Shown one piece after another: positions 23,572 through 34,230 of a stretch of 64,000 nucleotides of DNA. The DNA is from Cryptomeria japonica (lineage: Eukaryota; Streptophyta; Pinopsida; Cupressales; Cupressaceae), in contig NC_081414.1 in NCBI RefSeq assembly GCF_030272615.1, forward strand, positions 814,160,569-814,224,568. Reading direction: 5' to 3'. A model generated the notes under the pieces. That model saw nothing but the letters and a program-made list of their open reading frames with translations. It was not told the DNA's origin and did not search any database. The translations under genes and the position numbers were made by a program. Numbering within the stretch: the stretch's first letter is position 1; each line of letters opens with the position of its first letter.

Positions 23572-25109
23572 TTATCCTCTGAGTATTTTGACCTCAAAAA
23601 CATATTTTTCTGTGTTTTGCAATGCAAAAGTACAAGTATCCCCTACCTTAAGCTGATTGTCGACAACAAATTCTTTCCAGCCAGATCCAATCCCAAGTTC
23701 CTTACGGTTTCCTACATATGTCACCAGCCATTTTTTACTCTGGCATAATAACACCACTTCTACCCTTGATTGGGGAAGCCATCTTCTACAGAACTTAACT
23801 GGAAAGGTCTGCAATTGAAACAGAGCAGATAAGTAGTTATATTAAAGGAAAGGAGATTAAACATTATATATTCAGATGTTCTAGGGTCCTCAAAATTTAG
23901 CCAAAAGGGTGAGGACGATGAAATGTGCATACTTACCAACCAAAATGACCTGGTAACCGCAGCCTTTTTCATTACCTTTGTAAATTCTCTTATCTCCCTT
24001 GGATTGTCTGGTGTGGCATCTTCAAAGATTCATAAGACAATGCCAACATGCAAGATAAAATGCAATAATTCAAAAAATACAAGTTATATTGGTCTATATG
24101 AATAAAACGAAATAGGTCAATGGTATGTACTATAAGGACAGCTATTAGAAGTATTTGGGCGAATTTGACAGCATGCATATACCCATCCAGTTCTTCACAT
24201 TGAATGCAAAGAGGTGGAGAATTTATGCATATGATGCCAGAGCCTTTTAAAGAGTTTGGTAATATTTATCCGCCCAATTAAAAATCATGTAGTGTAATGT
24301 AAATGGCTAGAAGCAAACAAGAAAAGTACTCACCAGAAGTTGATGTTTGATTTATAGGATGCTTCACTGCATAACGAAGATTACGCCCTGGTTGAGTCAT
24401 GGAATGCTTCACTGCATAACGAAAATTACGCCCTGGTTGAATCATGGAATGCTTACTATCAGCATTATGTTTTACACGGCTACGTGATGGCAATGGTGGC
24501 TTTTGGTCAAAGTGGTTTTCTGAGTCACTGTCCAAGATTATTGGATGCTCAGCGGAGGGCCATTGTTGGTCCTGATTTTTGCACAAATCAGGACCCTCTT
24601 GTTTTGAAACCTCTTTTTTGTGTGTTATTTGCTTTTCATATCCACTGGGATGGAATATTTGAACAACAAACAGTCTCTCTCCCATATTTCTGAAAACCAT
24701 AATATCTCCAGCTTGGATTGAATGATACGAAACGAATTTTTCCCAACCAGTCTTGAAAGATGGAGAAGTGCCACAAAAACAGAGTATGCTCTCCCAAAGG
24801 TACCCAGTTGGGCCCTCCACAATAACATATCTGCATTCATCTGACTGAATTTGCTTTGCATGTCGGGAAGGAATCTCCTATTCACAGGAATGTTTTTCCA
24901 AAAAAATTGTTATGTAAAGAAAAAGAAGAAGAAGAAGAAAAAACATTCGGTGTTAATAGCCATAGATTTACCAAAAAAGGTGGGCACTTGTCATCCATGA
25001 CTTTGAAAAAGGACCAGATAGTGGAATTTGAAGCGTTGGTAGAATGAATTTGAAAACATCTTTTCTTGCAAGCTTTACATGTTTTCAATCTGTTGCAGTC
25101 AGTCGCCAT
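23572..25109 (-). CDS. REM-type B3-domain DNA-binding protein, two B3 domains, four exons
   Basis: Minus-strand gene with exons 25109-24972, 24877-24334, 24019-23937 and 23808-23572. All three introns (94, 314 and 128 bp) use GT...AG, and the joined length is 1002 nt, which is 333 codons plus TAA in one frame. Residues 1-30 hold a CxxCxxxC cluster (C11, C14, C18), as in many plant REM proteins. B3 domain 1 spans about 31-123 (FFKVM, IPSR, WEKFV, AGDIMVF). A linker (127-227) has a 15-residue repeat and an IILDSDSE stretch. B3 domain 2 spans about 241-331 (SFWLTFPVKFCRRWLP, GWKEFVVDNQLKVGD). B3 domains bind DNA in the nucleus; targets of this subfamily are mostly unknown. Start: the ATG at 25109 opens the conserved Cys-rich N-terminus. 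No disabling change was seen; expression is unknown. Confidence 0.85.
24361..24455 (-). repeat. 45-bp in-frame duplication in the B3 gene linker
   Basis: Two adjacent 45-bp units encode KHSMIQPGRNFRYAV and KHSMTQPGRNLRYAV. A third, partial unit (KHPINQT) runs up to the exon end. They differ by only a few bases, so this is a recent, frame-preserving expansion between the two B3 domains. Confidence 0.9.
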
Positions 25110-25180
25110 GATGAAAGACTGAAGACTCTAACTCCCAATACACAGTGGTATATGCAAGTAAATTCCATTTTGTATTCATC

Positions 25181-25206
25181 TAGGGGAAAGGACCCAGTAG
25201 TTGATA
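25181..25206 (+). mobile_element. Single MITE-type terminus in the B3 promoter
   Basis: GGGGAAAGGACCCAGTAGTT matches the terminal sequence of the MITE at 39027-39337 (left end GGGGAGAGGACCTAGTAGTT) and the half copy ending at 38486. It lies about 70 bp upstream of the B3 start codon. I did not find a partner end, so this is a fragment or an element decayed on one side. Confidence 0.5.
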
Positions 25207-25970
25207 CCTTTTGTTCCAATAATTGTACAAATAAAAACTATTCTTTGAAAAAAAAAATATCATTTTTTGTGTCTTTATATATCAATAATTGCAATACATC
25301 AAATCAGTTTGAATTATTATGGCATGTATCATTGATTTACTAAATTTCATGCAACTATTAAACAAAAAACATTCAATACATGTTTCATATTAAATAAATT
25401 AAAACAACATTCCTACAACTCAGCACACTTTTGATGTGATATAAAATACAATTGTAAAATGATTATATTAATATTTGTATAATTTTATAAAACAAATATA
25501 AAACATTATATTACAATTTGTACAATTTTACATGATAAAATGTCAAATCACTGATATATGGTCGACCAACTTGTGAGGCAAAACAGTCCCATCACTCATT
25601 CACAATTGTTCAACTTGTCATCCTCTAATAGCCAGCGTCTGACTATAAATGTTCAGATTCTAGTTTGCAACCACCAAATCTGGGACCTGAAACATTAAAT
25701 AGAGCAATTGTGAGGCTCTCCATTCGATTGAAAACAAACAATTAATGCAAAAAAAATTTAAATTTACCTCCCATAAATCCACCTCATGTACTCTTATCTA
25801 ATAGAAATGCAGAAATCCATACCCACAGATCAAGCAAGATCATAAAATGGCCATAGATCAAGCAAGATCAAAAAATAGTCACAGATCAAACAAATCAAAT
25901 AAGATTTAAAAAAAAGAGGGAAAATGTCATATTAATGTAGTTTACGATGAAGGAGAGTTTTTACATTCCT
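25207..25970. other. Intergenic upstream of the B3 gene, no gene seen
   Basis: AT-rich sequence. A threefold imperfect repeat of ATAGATCAAGCAAGATCA-type text lies near 25820-25890. No ORF was recognised. Confidence 0.55.
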
Positions 25971-25973
25971 CCT

Positions 25974-26150
25974 TTGTTCAGTGCATACATACATTACTTC
26001 TTGCTGCAGACCTTTGTTCAGTGCATACATACATTACTTCTTGCTGCAGACCTTTGTTCAGTGCATACATACATTACTTCTTGCTGACTTCTTGCTGCAG
26101 ACCTTTGTTCAGTGCATACATACATTGCTTCTTGTATGCAGACTAATTCA
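25974..26150. repeat. 40-bp minisatellite, four units
   Basis: The unit CTTTGTTCAGTGCATACATA followed by CATTACTTCTTGCTGCAGAC is repeated four times. The third unit is lengthened by an internal duplication of CTTCTTGCTG, and the last has diverged. The open frame over it is a by-product of the repeat. Confidence 0.93.
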
Positions 26151-26199
26151 CATTCCTCCTTCGTTCAGTAAATAATCAAGATTTCTTGCATGCATTACT

Positions 26200-27015
<816 letters not shown>

Positions 27016-27048
27016 CAATCCTCATATATCTATTTCATTACTGTTTAG

Positions 27049-27251
27049 TCAATCCTCATATATCTATTTCATTACTATTCAGTTGACTTGTTCTTACTAC
27101 TGTTTAGTTTCACGGTATACATATATATTATTATAAGTGAACTATGGAATATATGCAGATATATATATAATAATATATACGTATACTGTGAAACTAAACA
27201 GTAGTAAGAACAAGTCAACTGAACAGTAATGAAATAGATATATGAGGATTG

Positions 27252-27252
<1 letters not shown>
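27049..27252. repeat. Inverted repeat with 72-bp arms
   Basis: 27049-27120 (starting TCAATCCTCATATATC) is almost the exact reverse complement of 27181-27252 (starting GTATACTGTGAAACTAAAC). The 60-bp AT-rich spacer could form a large cruciform. Further copies of the right arm follow downstream. Confidence 0.93.
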
Positions 27253-27254
<2 letters not shown>

Positions 27255-27346
<92 letters not shown>

Positions 27347-27456
27347 CTATGGAATATATGCAAATATATATACAATAATACATATGTATACTGTGAAACT
27401 AAACAGTAGTAAGAACAAGTCAACTGAACAGTAATGAAATAGATATATGAGGATTG

Positions 27457-27555
<99 letters not shown>

Positions 27556-27663
27556 CTATGGAATATATGTAGATATATATAATAATATATATGTATACTG
27601 TGAAACTAAACAGTAGTAAGAACAAGTCAACTGAACAGTAATGAAATAGATATATGAGGATTG

Positions 27664-27696
<33 letters not shown>
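27255..27696. repeat. Array of about 207-bp units: (AT)n plus copies of the 72-bp arm
   Basis: (AT)n tracts at 27255-27345, 27461-27554 and 27665-27696 alternate with near-identical copies of the arm at 27386-27457 and 27593-27664. The step is about 207 bp. Arm and AT tract were therefore amplified together. Confidence 0.93.
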
Positions 27697-27698
<2 letters not shown>

Positions 27699-27738
27699 GC
27701 ACACATACATACAGATGTGTGTATATCTGCATACATAG

Positions 27739-27773
<35 letters not shown>

Positions 27774-27812
27774 GCACACATACATACAGATGTGTATATA
27801 TCTGCATACATA

Positions 27813-27871
27813 ATCTATTTCATTACTGTTCAGTTGACTTGTTCTTACTACTGTTTAGTTTCACAGTATAC
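27813..27871. repeat. Inverted copy of the 72-bp arm
   Basis: This has the same text as 27049-27120, but only about 59 bp survive. It has the opposite orientation to the three preceding copies, so the whole 27049-27871 block has arms facing both ways. Confidence 0.9.
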
Positions 27872-27952
27872 ATATATATATATATATACATTATTCTTAG
27901 TTACAACATATATATATCTGCATACATACATATATCTGCATATATTCCATAG

Positions 27953-27953
<1 letters not shown>

Positions 27954-28016
<63 letters not shown>

Positions 28017-28295
28017 CAGATGTGTATATATCTGTATACATACATACAGATGTGTATATACTTAATGTTTGATGTTATTTACTCCCAAAACCATCCATTC
28101 CAGTAAAAGTTCAAATTGCTGCCAAAGACAATATTGCTCCAGAAGCTTATATTCCATAGTTCACCTGTTGTACATATATATACACATTATTTTTAGTTAC
28201 AAAATATATATATCTCCATACATACATACATACATATATCTGCATACATACATACATATATCTGCATACATACATACATACATACATACATCTGC

Positions 28296-28339
<44 letters not shown>
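27954..28339. repeat. (CA)n, CATA-type and (TG)n simple repeats upstream of the transposase
   Basis: (CA)n occupies 27954-28007 and (TG)n 28309-28339, with ACATACATACAT and TATATCTGCATACATA runs between. The ORFs over this stretch are simple-repeat artefacts. Confidence 0.93.
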
Positions 28340-28344
<5 letters not shown>

Positions 28345-28377
28345 CTTAATAGTTGATGTTATTGTTGTTCAAGCACT

Positions 28378-30573
28378 ATGACAACAGGTAAGGCAACAAC
28401 AACAGGAAAGGCAAAAGGAAAGACAACAGGAAAGAGACGAAGCAAAAGAACAACCCAAATGTTGAGGAACCATTACCCACATGGTGTTAAATTCCATTTG
28501 GTGAAGGATAAAGATGGCGACACTGCAATTAATCCACCTCAGGATGACATAACTTGTAATACTGCAAATGAAAATGTAGAAAGAACAAACACTCCTTTAC
28601 AGTCTTCTCAACATCATGGAGATAAAAATTTCAGTTATAACGGTCAGTGGACAGAAGAAGACATGGAATGTGCTATGAAAGATGTTGAAGACAATTCATA
28701 TTCCATCAGAGCAGTTGGAAAAAAGTGGGGAATTCCTGCGAGCACTTTAACATTTTGGCTTTCAGGGCTGACAACAACAAAAAGAAGAGGTCCACCAACG
28801 ATCCTTTCATTGGAAGAAGAGCTAGAAATTGTTGACTGGTGCAAAGATATGGCGCAACTTGGTCACGGATTAGAGATCATTCAGCTAAAGTCACATGTAG
28901 CTCATATATGTGAAACAAGGCCAAATCCATTCAAGAATGGTTTCCCAGGCAGATCATGGTGGACAGGTTTCCGCAAACGCCATCCAGATTTGACAATAAG
29001 GACTGCAGAGGGTCTGGACAGAGATAGAGCAGTAATGCTACGACCAAGTATTGTGACAGATTTTTATGACAACCTGGAGAAATTGTACAATGCTTCTAAA
29101 TACGGACCAACAAAAATATGGAATTGTGATGAAACAGGTGTGCAAGCAGGCAGGAACTGCAGGATGCGAGTAATTGCAAAGTTGGGTAGTAGAAGTGTCC
29201 CACAAATTTTATCAAAGAGCAGAGAGTGGATAACAATTTTATGTTGTGTTAATGCAGCAAGTCATAGCATTCCAGGATTTTATCTTTTCAAGGCCAAAAG
29301 ACAGCTTAAAAACTACATTGCCAACTGTGAACCGGGAGCATGTATGGCTGCACAACCACATGCTTGGATGACAAAAGAATTATTTTTAAATTGGCTATAT
29401 CACTTTGCCAGATCTGTTCCAGGTGGAGTTTCACCCACAAACAGACATCTCCTTATATTTGACGATCATCGAAGCCATGTTGCTTTGACCACAATCCATG
29501 AAGCAAGATCTCTTGGTATTGATCTTCTAACATTGCCTGCCCACACCAACCACAAATTGCAGCCTCTAGATGTGAGTGTGTTCTCTCCATTCAAGGCACA
29601 TTTCAAATCTGAAAGGTCAAAATGGATGGCCAAACATCCACACATAGAAATAAGGAGAACTGAATTGGCAGAACTTGCAAGTAAAGCATTCAAACTTGCC
29701 CTGACATCTGAAAACATCATAGCTGGTTTCCGAAGGACCGGAATATGGCCTTTAAATAAAGATGCTCTTTGTAATGACATGAGACCAAGTGATGCATTCA
29801 ATTTACAAGATGATAGTGATGCTGCAGGCATTGCTAGCATCTTAAGATTAGCTGGCTATGGAGAGGCACAAGTGGAAGAGTGTTTGGAACAATGTGTGAA
29901 ACAAATGAAAGAATTGGAAGCACAACAAACAGAAGAACCAACTGAAAGCACATGCTCACCAAGTCATATCAGCCAAACACAATATGAAAATGGCATACAT
30001 GAAGACTTCAGTTTACCATCACAATTTGAACAACCTAATTGGATTAAAGAAGGAGCAGAACATTTAGGAATACAGATTGACATGGAAAATGAAGAAGTTT
30101 CTTTATCCATGCCTTCACCTCCAATGCTTAGCTCTGAGGTCATTCATTATTATGCTGATACAATGGATTGGGAGAATTCAAATTTAGAAACTAATGAAGT
30201 TGCAGCAGATGAGCAAGATGGACACAATCAAGGTTCTTTGAAGACAACTGCAGCATTTGAGATAGAAGATGAAGCTGAAGAAATCTTATGCAGTCAAGGC
30301 TCTTTAAAAAAAATTTTGAAGTTACCCATTGAAAGGGTGAGAAATAGGTCTAGTCTTCTTTCTAACAATAATGCACTTAAATTGGGCAGTAAATCTCAAA
30401 TCCTTACTTCCGATGAATACATAATTCGGGAACAGAAAAAAGAAGCAAGAAAAGCTGAAATTGAAGAGTTGAAAGTAAGAAAGAAAAAACAAAAAGAGGC
30501 AAGGAAACTTGAACAAATTGCAAGGAGAAAGAGGAAAGATGAGGAAAAGCTTGAAAGACAAATAATAAAGTAG
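28378..30573 (+). CDS. pogo-like (Tc1/mariner superfamily) DDE transposase, 731 aa
   Basis: An uninterrupted 731-codon ORF. Residues 1-30 are a basic Thr/Gly/Lys-rich start. A psq-type helix-turn-helix lies at about 87-130 (NGQWTEEDMECAMKDVE ... WGIPASTLTFWLSG). A CENP-B-type HTH follows at about 140-205 (NPFKNGFPGRSWWTGFRKRH). The DDE domain has D251 (IWNCDETG), D362 (LLIFDDHRSH) and D398 (LQPLDVSVF), the catalytic triad order of the pogo/Tigger/Jerky group. Such enzymes cut and paste DNA at TA targets in the nucleus. The C-terminal end (about 680-731) is a Lys/Glu/Arg-rich helix stopped by TAG at 30571. The frame then stays open to 31188 (next entry). All catalytic residues are present. Terminal inverted repeats were not identified, so an active element, an orphan and a domesticated gene all remain possible. 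Confidence 0.9.
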   Translation: MTTGKATTTGKAKGKTTGKRRSKRTTQMLRNHYPHGVKFHLVKDKDGDTAINPPQDDITCNTANENVERTNTPLQSSQHHGDKNFSYNGQWTEEDMECAMKDVEDNSYSIRAVGKKWGIPASTLTFWLSGLTTTKRRGPPTILSLEEELEIVDWCKDMAQLGHGLEIIQLKSHVAHICETRPNPFKNGFPGRSWWTGFRKRHPDLTIRTAEGLDRDRAVMLRPSIVTDFYDNLEKLYNASKYGPTKIWNCDETGVQAGRNCRMRVIAKLGSRSVPQILSKSREWITILCCVNAASHSIPGFYLFKAKRQLKNYIANCEPGACMAAQPHAWMTKELFLNWLYHFARSVPGGVSPTNRHLLIFDDHRSHVALTTIHEARSLGIDLLTLPAHTNHKLQPLDVSVFSPFKAHFKSERSKWMAKHPHIEIRRTELAELASKAFKLALTSENIIAGFRRTGIWPLNKDALCNDMRPSDAFNLQDDSDAAGIASILRLAGYGEAQVEECLEQCVKQMKELEAQQTEEPTESTCSPSHISQTQYENGIHEDFSLPSQFEQPNWIKEGAEHLGIQIDMENEEVSLSMPSPPMLSSEVIHYYADTMDWENSNLETNEVAADEQDGHNQGSLKTTAAFEIEDEAEEILCSQGSLKKILKLPIERVRNRSSLLSNNNALKLGSKSQILTSDEYIIREQKKEARKAEIEELKVRKKKQKEARKLEQIARRKRKDEEKLERQIIK

Positions 30574-31188
30574 AGGAAGGAAGAAGAAAGGGCACAACAA
30601 CAAAAGGAGAGGGAGTTGAAAAAGAAACAAAAGCAGATGAGCAAGCAAAAGAAACCAGCAAAAGAACAAGTGAACGAGGATGTTGCAATTATTGTAGGGG
30701 AGAGGAGTACTCCATCAACACCATTGCCTCAGCATCATCAAATTTTACAAGACATGTACAATATCTTAACACCTGCATATGCTGCTCTTAGTAACCTCCA
30801 AGCTGGTTACCATAACAATTTAGAACATACTACAATCAGGGCAGGGCAGAATAGTACTTCATCAACTCCCCTACCTGGCCATCATCAGATTTTGAGAGAT
30901 ATGTACAATATTCTAACCCCAGCGTATGCCACCCTTAACAACATCCATGTTCCAACTAGTCATAGCCCCCCTCACTCTCCTATCAAACAATTCCAATTTG
31001 GTGGAGTGCTAGATGAAAATATATTTGGTAGTATAACTCCTATTACACCACAGGTTGATGCAGCTATTGCAGAAAAAACAATGACAAGGAGTCCTATGGA
31101 GGAGCCAGATGCAGCTGTTGTAGAAAAAATGATAACAAGAAGGCCTGTGGAGGAGCCAGAACCCTTCCCTGGCTTTATGGTGAACTGA
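30574..31188 (+). pseudogene. In-frame continuation of the transposase ORF after an amber stop (204 codons)
   Basis: Directly after TAG (30571-30573) the same frame runs open to TGA at 31186-31188. It first continues the charged helix (RKEEERAQQQKERELKKK). It then carries two copies of a repeat of about 48 residues (TPLPQHHQILQDMYNILTPA and TPLPGHHQILRDMYNILTPA), and finally two MTRSPMEEPD / ITRRPVEEPE-type repeats. The copies differ by several residues yet keep the frame, so this was coding when they diverged. The stop may be a recent mutation (pseudogenisation), translational readthrough, or a site lost by splicing. The base after TAG is A, not the C typical of strong readthrough contexts. 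Confidence 0.75.
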
Positions 31189-31252
31189 TGAAACTAATCA
31201 ATGCTGCATGCTTGAATTCAGAATTTTGGATTGCATTGCAAGTCTTGTTTTG

Positions 31253-31480
31253 TAGGTTGGCCATTTTGCGGTGCATATAAGCTGGGGAGATTCTGCAATA
31301 TCTTTATGTCAATATAGCGAATGTGGTGCTACTTTATAATATCTATTGATGTGGAGTAATTTTGTAATTTCTATGTATATATCAATAGAATGAATATGTG
31401 TAGGAGTCAAAGTAGACGTTGTGTAGTGTGTACGCTGGCCATTTTGTAGTGCATATAAGCTGGGGACATTTTACAATATC
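31253..31480. repeat. Direct repeats of TGGCCATTTTG/TGCATATAAGCTGGGGA downstream of the transposase
   Basis: The phrase GTGCATATAAGCTGGGGA, with its lead GGCCATTTTG, occurs near 31258 and again near 31436. Scattered copies of TTTTGTAATATCTAT-like text continue to 31580. They may be subterminal repeats of the transposon. Confidence 0.7.
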
Positions 31481-31612
31481 TGGTGTCATTCTGTAATATC
31501 AATTGATATGGGTCCATTTTGTAATATCTATCTACCTATATATCAATACAATGAATTGGTCCAACACCATCTTGTAATATCTGCATATCAGTGCAATGAG
31601 TGCATTGCTATT

Positions 31613-31800
31613 ATGGATACTAAAACTACAACTAATGTTATGTCAAATATTTGCATTACGTATGTATGAGTGTATGTATGTATATATGTATGTGTATGTG
31701 TATGTTTATGGATACTAACAATGCAACAAATATTATGGAAAGCATTTGCATTACGTATGTATGAGTGTATGTATGTACATATGTATGGATGTGTATACAT
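31613..31800. repeat. 95-bp duplication ending in GTAT simple repeats
   Basis: The segment TATGGATACTAA ... ATTTGCATTACGTATGTATG at 31613-31700 recurs from 31708 with several differences. Both copies end in GTATGTATG-type runs. Confidence 0.85.
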
Positions 31801-32240
31801 ACACATATGCATGCACATGCACATACCCCCTACCAATCATAGTGAATTAGCACACCCAATCTTTTGTTACCTTTGACCTAGTTGAACATATTGTCACCTC
31901 AAAAATTCACCCCCTAACACATGAAAACCATTAACATTATATGATTGTACATTATGCTATTAATAATTAAATAAAATTAAATCATATCCATTTTTTACTC
32001 ATCGAATAGTCAAACAATTTCTATTAAATAAGTGAATGAATAAAAACTAAAAACTAAATAAAACTAACCTAATACCTACTCAACCCTTATCTTTTCTATC
32101 CTCCACAGCCTTCCCCAAATGTTGTTGCCATTGTTTGCATTTCAAGAGCATGCATCCTCTACCGCCACAGGAGCTACTTTGTCACCTTTGTCACCATGAA
32201 CAGAGACGTGGAAACCATAGCAACCAAGGTAGGGCATTCA

Positions 32241-32425
32241 GATAGATATATACATACAAATGCGTACATAAATATATACATATACATATACATATATATA
32301 TACATGTGTGTATATATATATATATATACTTACAACTATATACATATATATATATATACATGTACATATATATATAGAAGTACGTATATATATACATGTA
32401 CGTGTCTATATATATATATCAGCAA
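32241..32425. repeat. TATA/CATA-rich simple repeat
   Basis: ATACATATAC, (AT)n and TATATACATGTAC-type text. The ORFs on both strands here are repeat artefacts. Confidence 0.9.
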
Positions 32426-32704
32426 GTTGCTACAAATCTGAACAACCCACTGCCAATCATTTTGGTCGAAAAGAAGTAGATTGCAGAATCTGTACAAACA
32501 ATAATACTAGTCTATCCAAAAGAAACTATAATCATTTGCCCATCTAATGGATTGTAACATTACATGCTACAAGTGCAGCAATTTTAAGCACATAACACGG
32601 TTTTGTGGACTTATGTTATTCATGTCCATATTCTCGCAGGGTTCATATTTCAATTGAGCACATCATGTTGAACTTCGGGTATATTTTCAATTGAAACAGG
32701 TTAG

Positions 32705-32910
32705 CTTCTAGTTGAAATGAAAAAGAAGGGTTTAACTCTTGATAAAGTGATATTTAATTCTGTTATCAATGGATTCTGTTTGGAACGCAATATAAGGGCA
32801 GCACAGAATGTTTTATGTGACATTTTAGAGAAGGGCTTGGTTCCTGACATGGTAACTTATAGTATGCTAATTGATGGATACTGCAAGGGAGGCAATATGC
32901 AAGAGGCATT
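32705..32910 (+). pseudogene. PPR (pentatricopeptide repeat) gene fragment
   Basis: About 65 codons read LLVEMKKKGLTLDKVIFNSV, INGFC, then VLCDILEKGLVPDMVTYSML and IDGYCKGGNMQEAL. This matches roughly two P-class PPR units, whose TYSMLIDGYCKGG block is typical. PPR proteins bind organellar RNA and usually carry ten or more repeats, so this is only a piece. It is bounded upstream by a TAG two bases before the homology begins, and downstream by unrelated sequence after QEAL. It has no start codon of its own and lies inside the long inverted-arm region. Confidence 0.8.
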
Positions 32911-33415
32911 AATTTCCAACTTTCTACTTGAAACCCAACATTTAGAAAATGTTTTGCCTATTTATATATCATGCCCAGTTCATTGATTTACTTTGAAAGT
33001 ACTTTCTAACCAATCTATAAGTAGACAATGCACTACAATTACTGACCTTGAGCATGAGTTTTCTGAATTCAACCATTGAATATTTAAATCGTTGTTATGT
33101 TTCAGATCTGTATGCAGCACTTATGATCAAGGCTTGAACCTTACCCATTTAAGGTTTCTATAGAGAAAAGACTAGATATATGTTGTTGATTCCAGAGGAA
33201 TGTTAAAATTTTATAGATTAGTTAAAAATCAAATTGAAGATATTTTATTTGTTGTCAGGATGCTCTGCCATTGAATTGTGAAGTCTTTTTTAATGATAAG
33301 TTCATCTTTGGTTTAGGGATGACTTATCTTCCAACACGCCTTTCTGAACTCTTATCTTGACCTAACTGTGCTGACCTGGACTTTGATTCCCTTCTAAACT
33401 TTCTATGGATCAGTT

Positions 33416-33478
33416 AGGAATTGAACATAGGACCTCCCATTTACAATTTTGAATGCTCTGTTACTAAACTAATAGCCC
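33416..33478 (-). ncRNA. tRNA-like head of a probable SINE
   Basis: On the minus strand the text runs GGGCTATTAGTTTAGTAACA ... GGGAGGTCCTATGTTCAATT. TAGTTTAGTAA resembles a polymerase III A box and GTTCAATTC fits the B-box consensus, at about tRNA spacing. It is too degenerate for a working tRNA. A body of about 130 bp probably continues downward to about 33285. This looks like a tRNA-derived SINE remnant. Confidence 0.5.
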
Positions 33479-33553
33479 TTCTATAACTGATTCATCCTCA
33501 ATTCAAGGATGAGTGATCTTTTCCAACAGAAAAGTACACTGAACTACTATATG

Positions 33554-34230
33554 TTGCCAGGTAAATAGCCTTATGCAGAGGAAAATGACAGGTAAAGATG
33601 AAAAAGATTGCACAAATGTTCGAATTCAAACATGGGTCGTTGCCCCGTAAGATCTATAAAGACCTTACCTGCTCGAAAGGGTTGCAAACCATTTCATTTC
33701 TTGTGTCAACAGACACAGTTGCAAACTGTAGGGATCCATACCACCATACGAGCCATACCACCATACGAGCCATGCCGCCAACATTGTATGTGGAACGCCG
33801 AGGAGAAAGCTGCAAAACATAAAATACAGTCAAAATTAAAAAGCAGAGAAGGATATCATGTAAAAAACAGTCAAAATGACATACGGTTGTAAAATGACAT
33901 ACCACGTCTTTCCCAGGCCACGTCTCTGAATGTCGTGCCCTGGTCGCTCTGGTTGCCACGTCTATGGATGCCCTGGCGTGGTCATTCTGGTTGCCACATC
34001 TCTGTTCATGGTAGCTCCTGTGGCGGCAGAAGATGCAGCATTTGGGGAAGGCTGTGGAGGATAGAAAAGATTAGGGTTGAGTAGGTATTAGGTTAGTTTT
34101 ATTTAGGTTTTAGTTTTTATTCATTCACTTATTTAATAGAAAATGTTTGCCTATTCGATGAATAAAAAATGGATATGATTTAATTTTATTTAATTATTAA
34201 TAACATGATGTACAACTATATAATGTTAAT
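33554..34230 (+). repeat. Long direct repeat, copy 1
   Basis: From TGCCAGGTAAATAGCC to ACTATATAATGTTAAT this copy matches 37531-38173, including the segment beginning GAAAAAGATTGCACAAATGT. Differences include an extra 19-bp unit (ACCATACGAGCCATACC-type, near 33755) and an insertion near 33905. The copies are 4.0 kb apart. Its last part is also the inverted arm sequence. Confidence 0.93.

Noticed and set aside
24484-24693. Plus-strand frame inside the B3 gene
   Set aside because: Shadow of the minus-strand exon; residues resemble no protein.
27142-28356. Long open frames on both strands across 27.1-28.4 kb
   Set aside because: Tyr-Ile and His-Thr strings produced by (AT)n and (CA)n; not genes.
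29466-29840. 124-codon frame antisense to the transposase
   Set aside because: It mirrors a conserved coding region on the other strand; no independent support.
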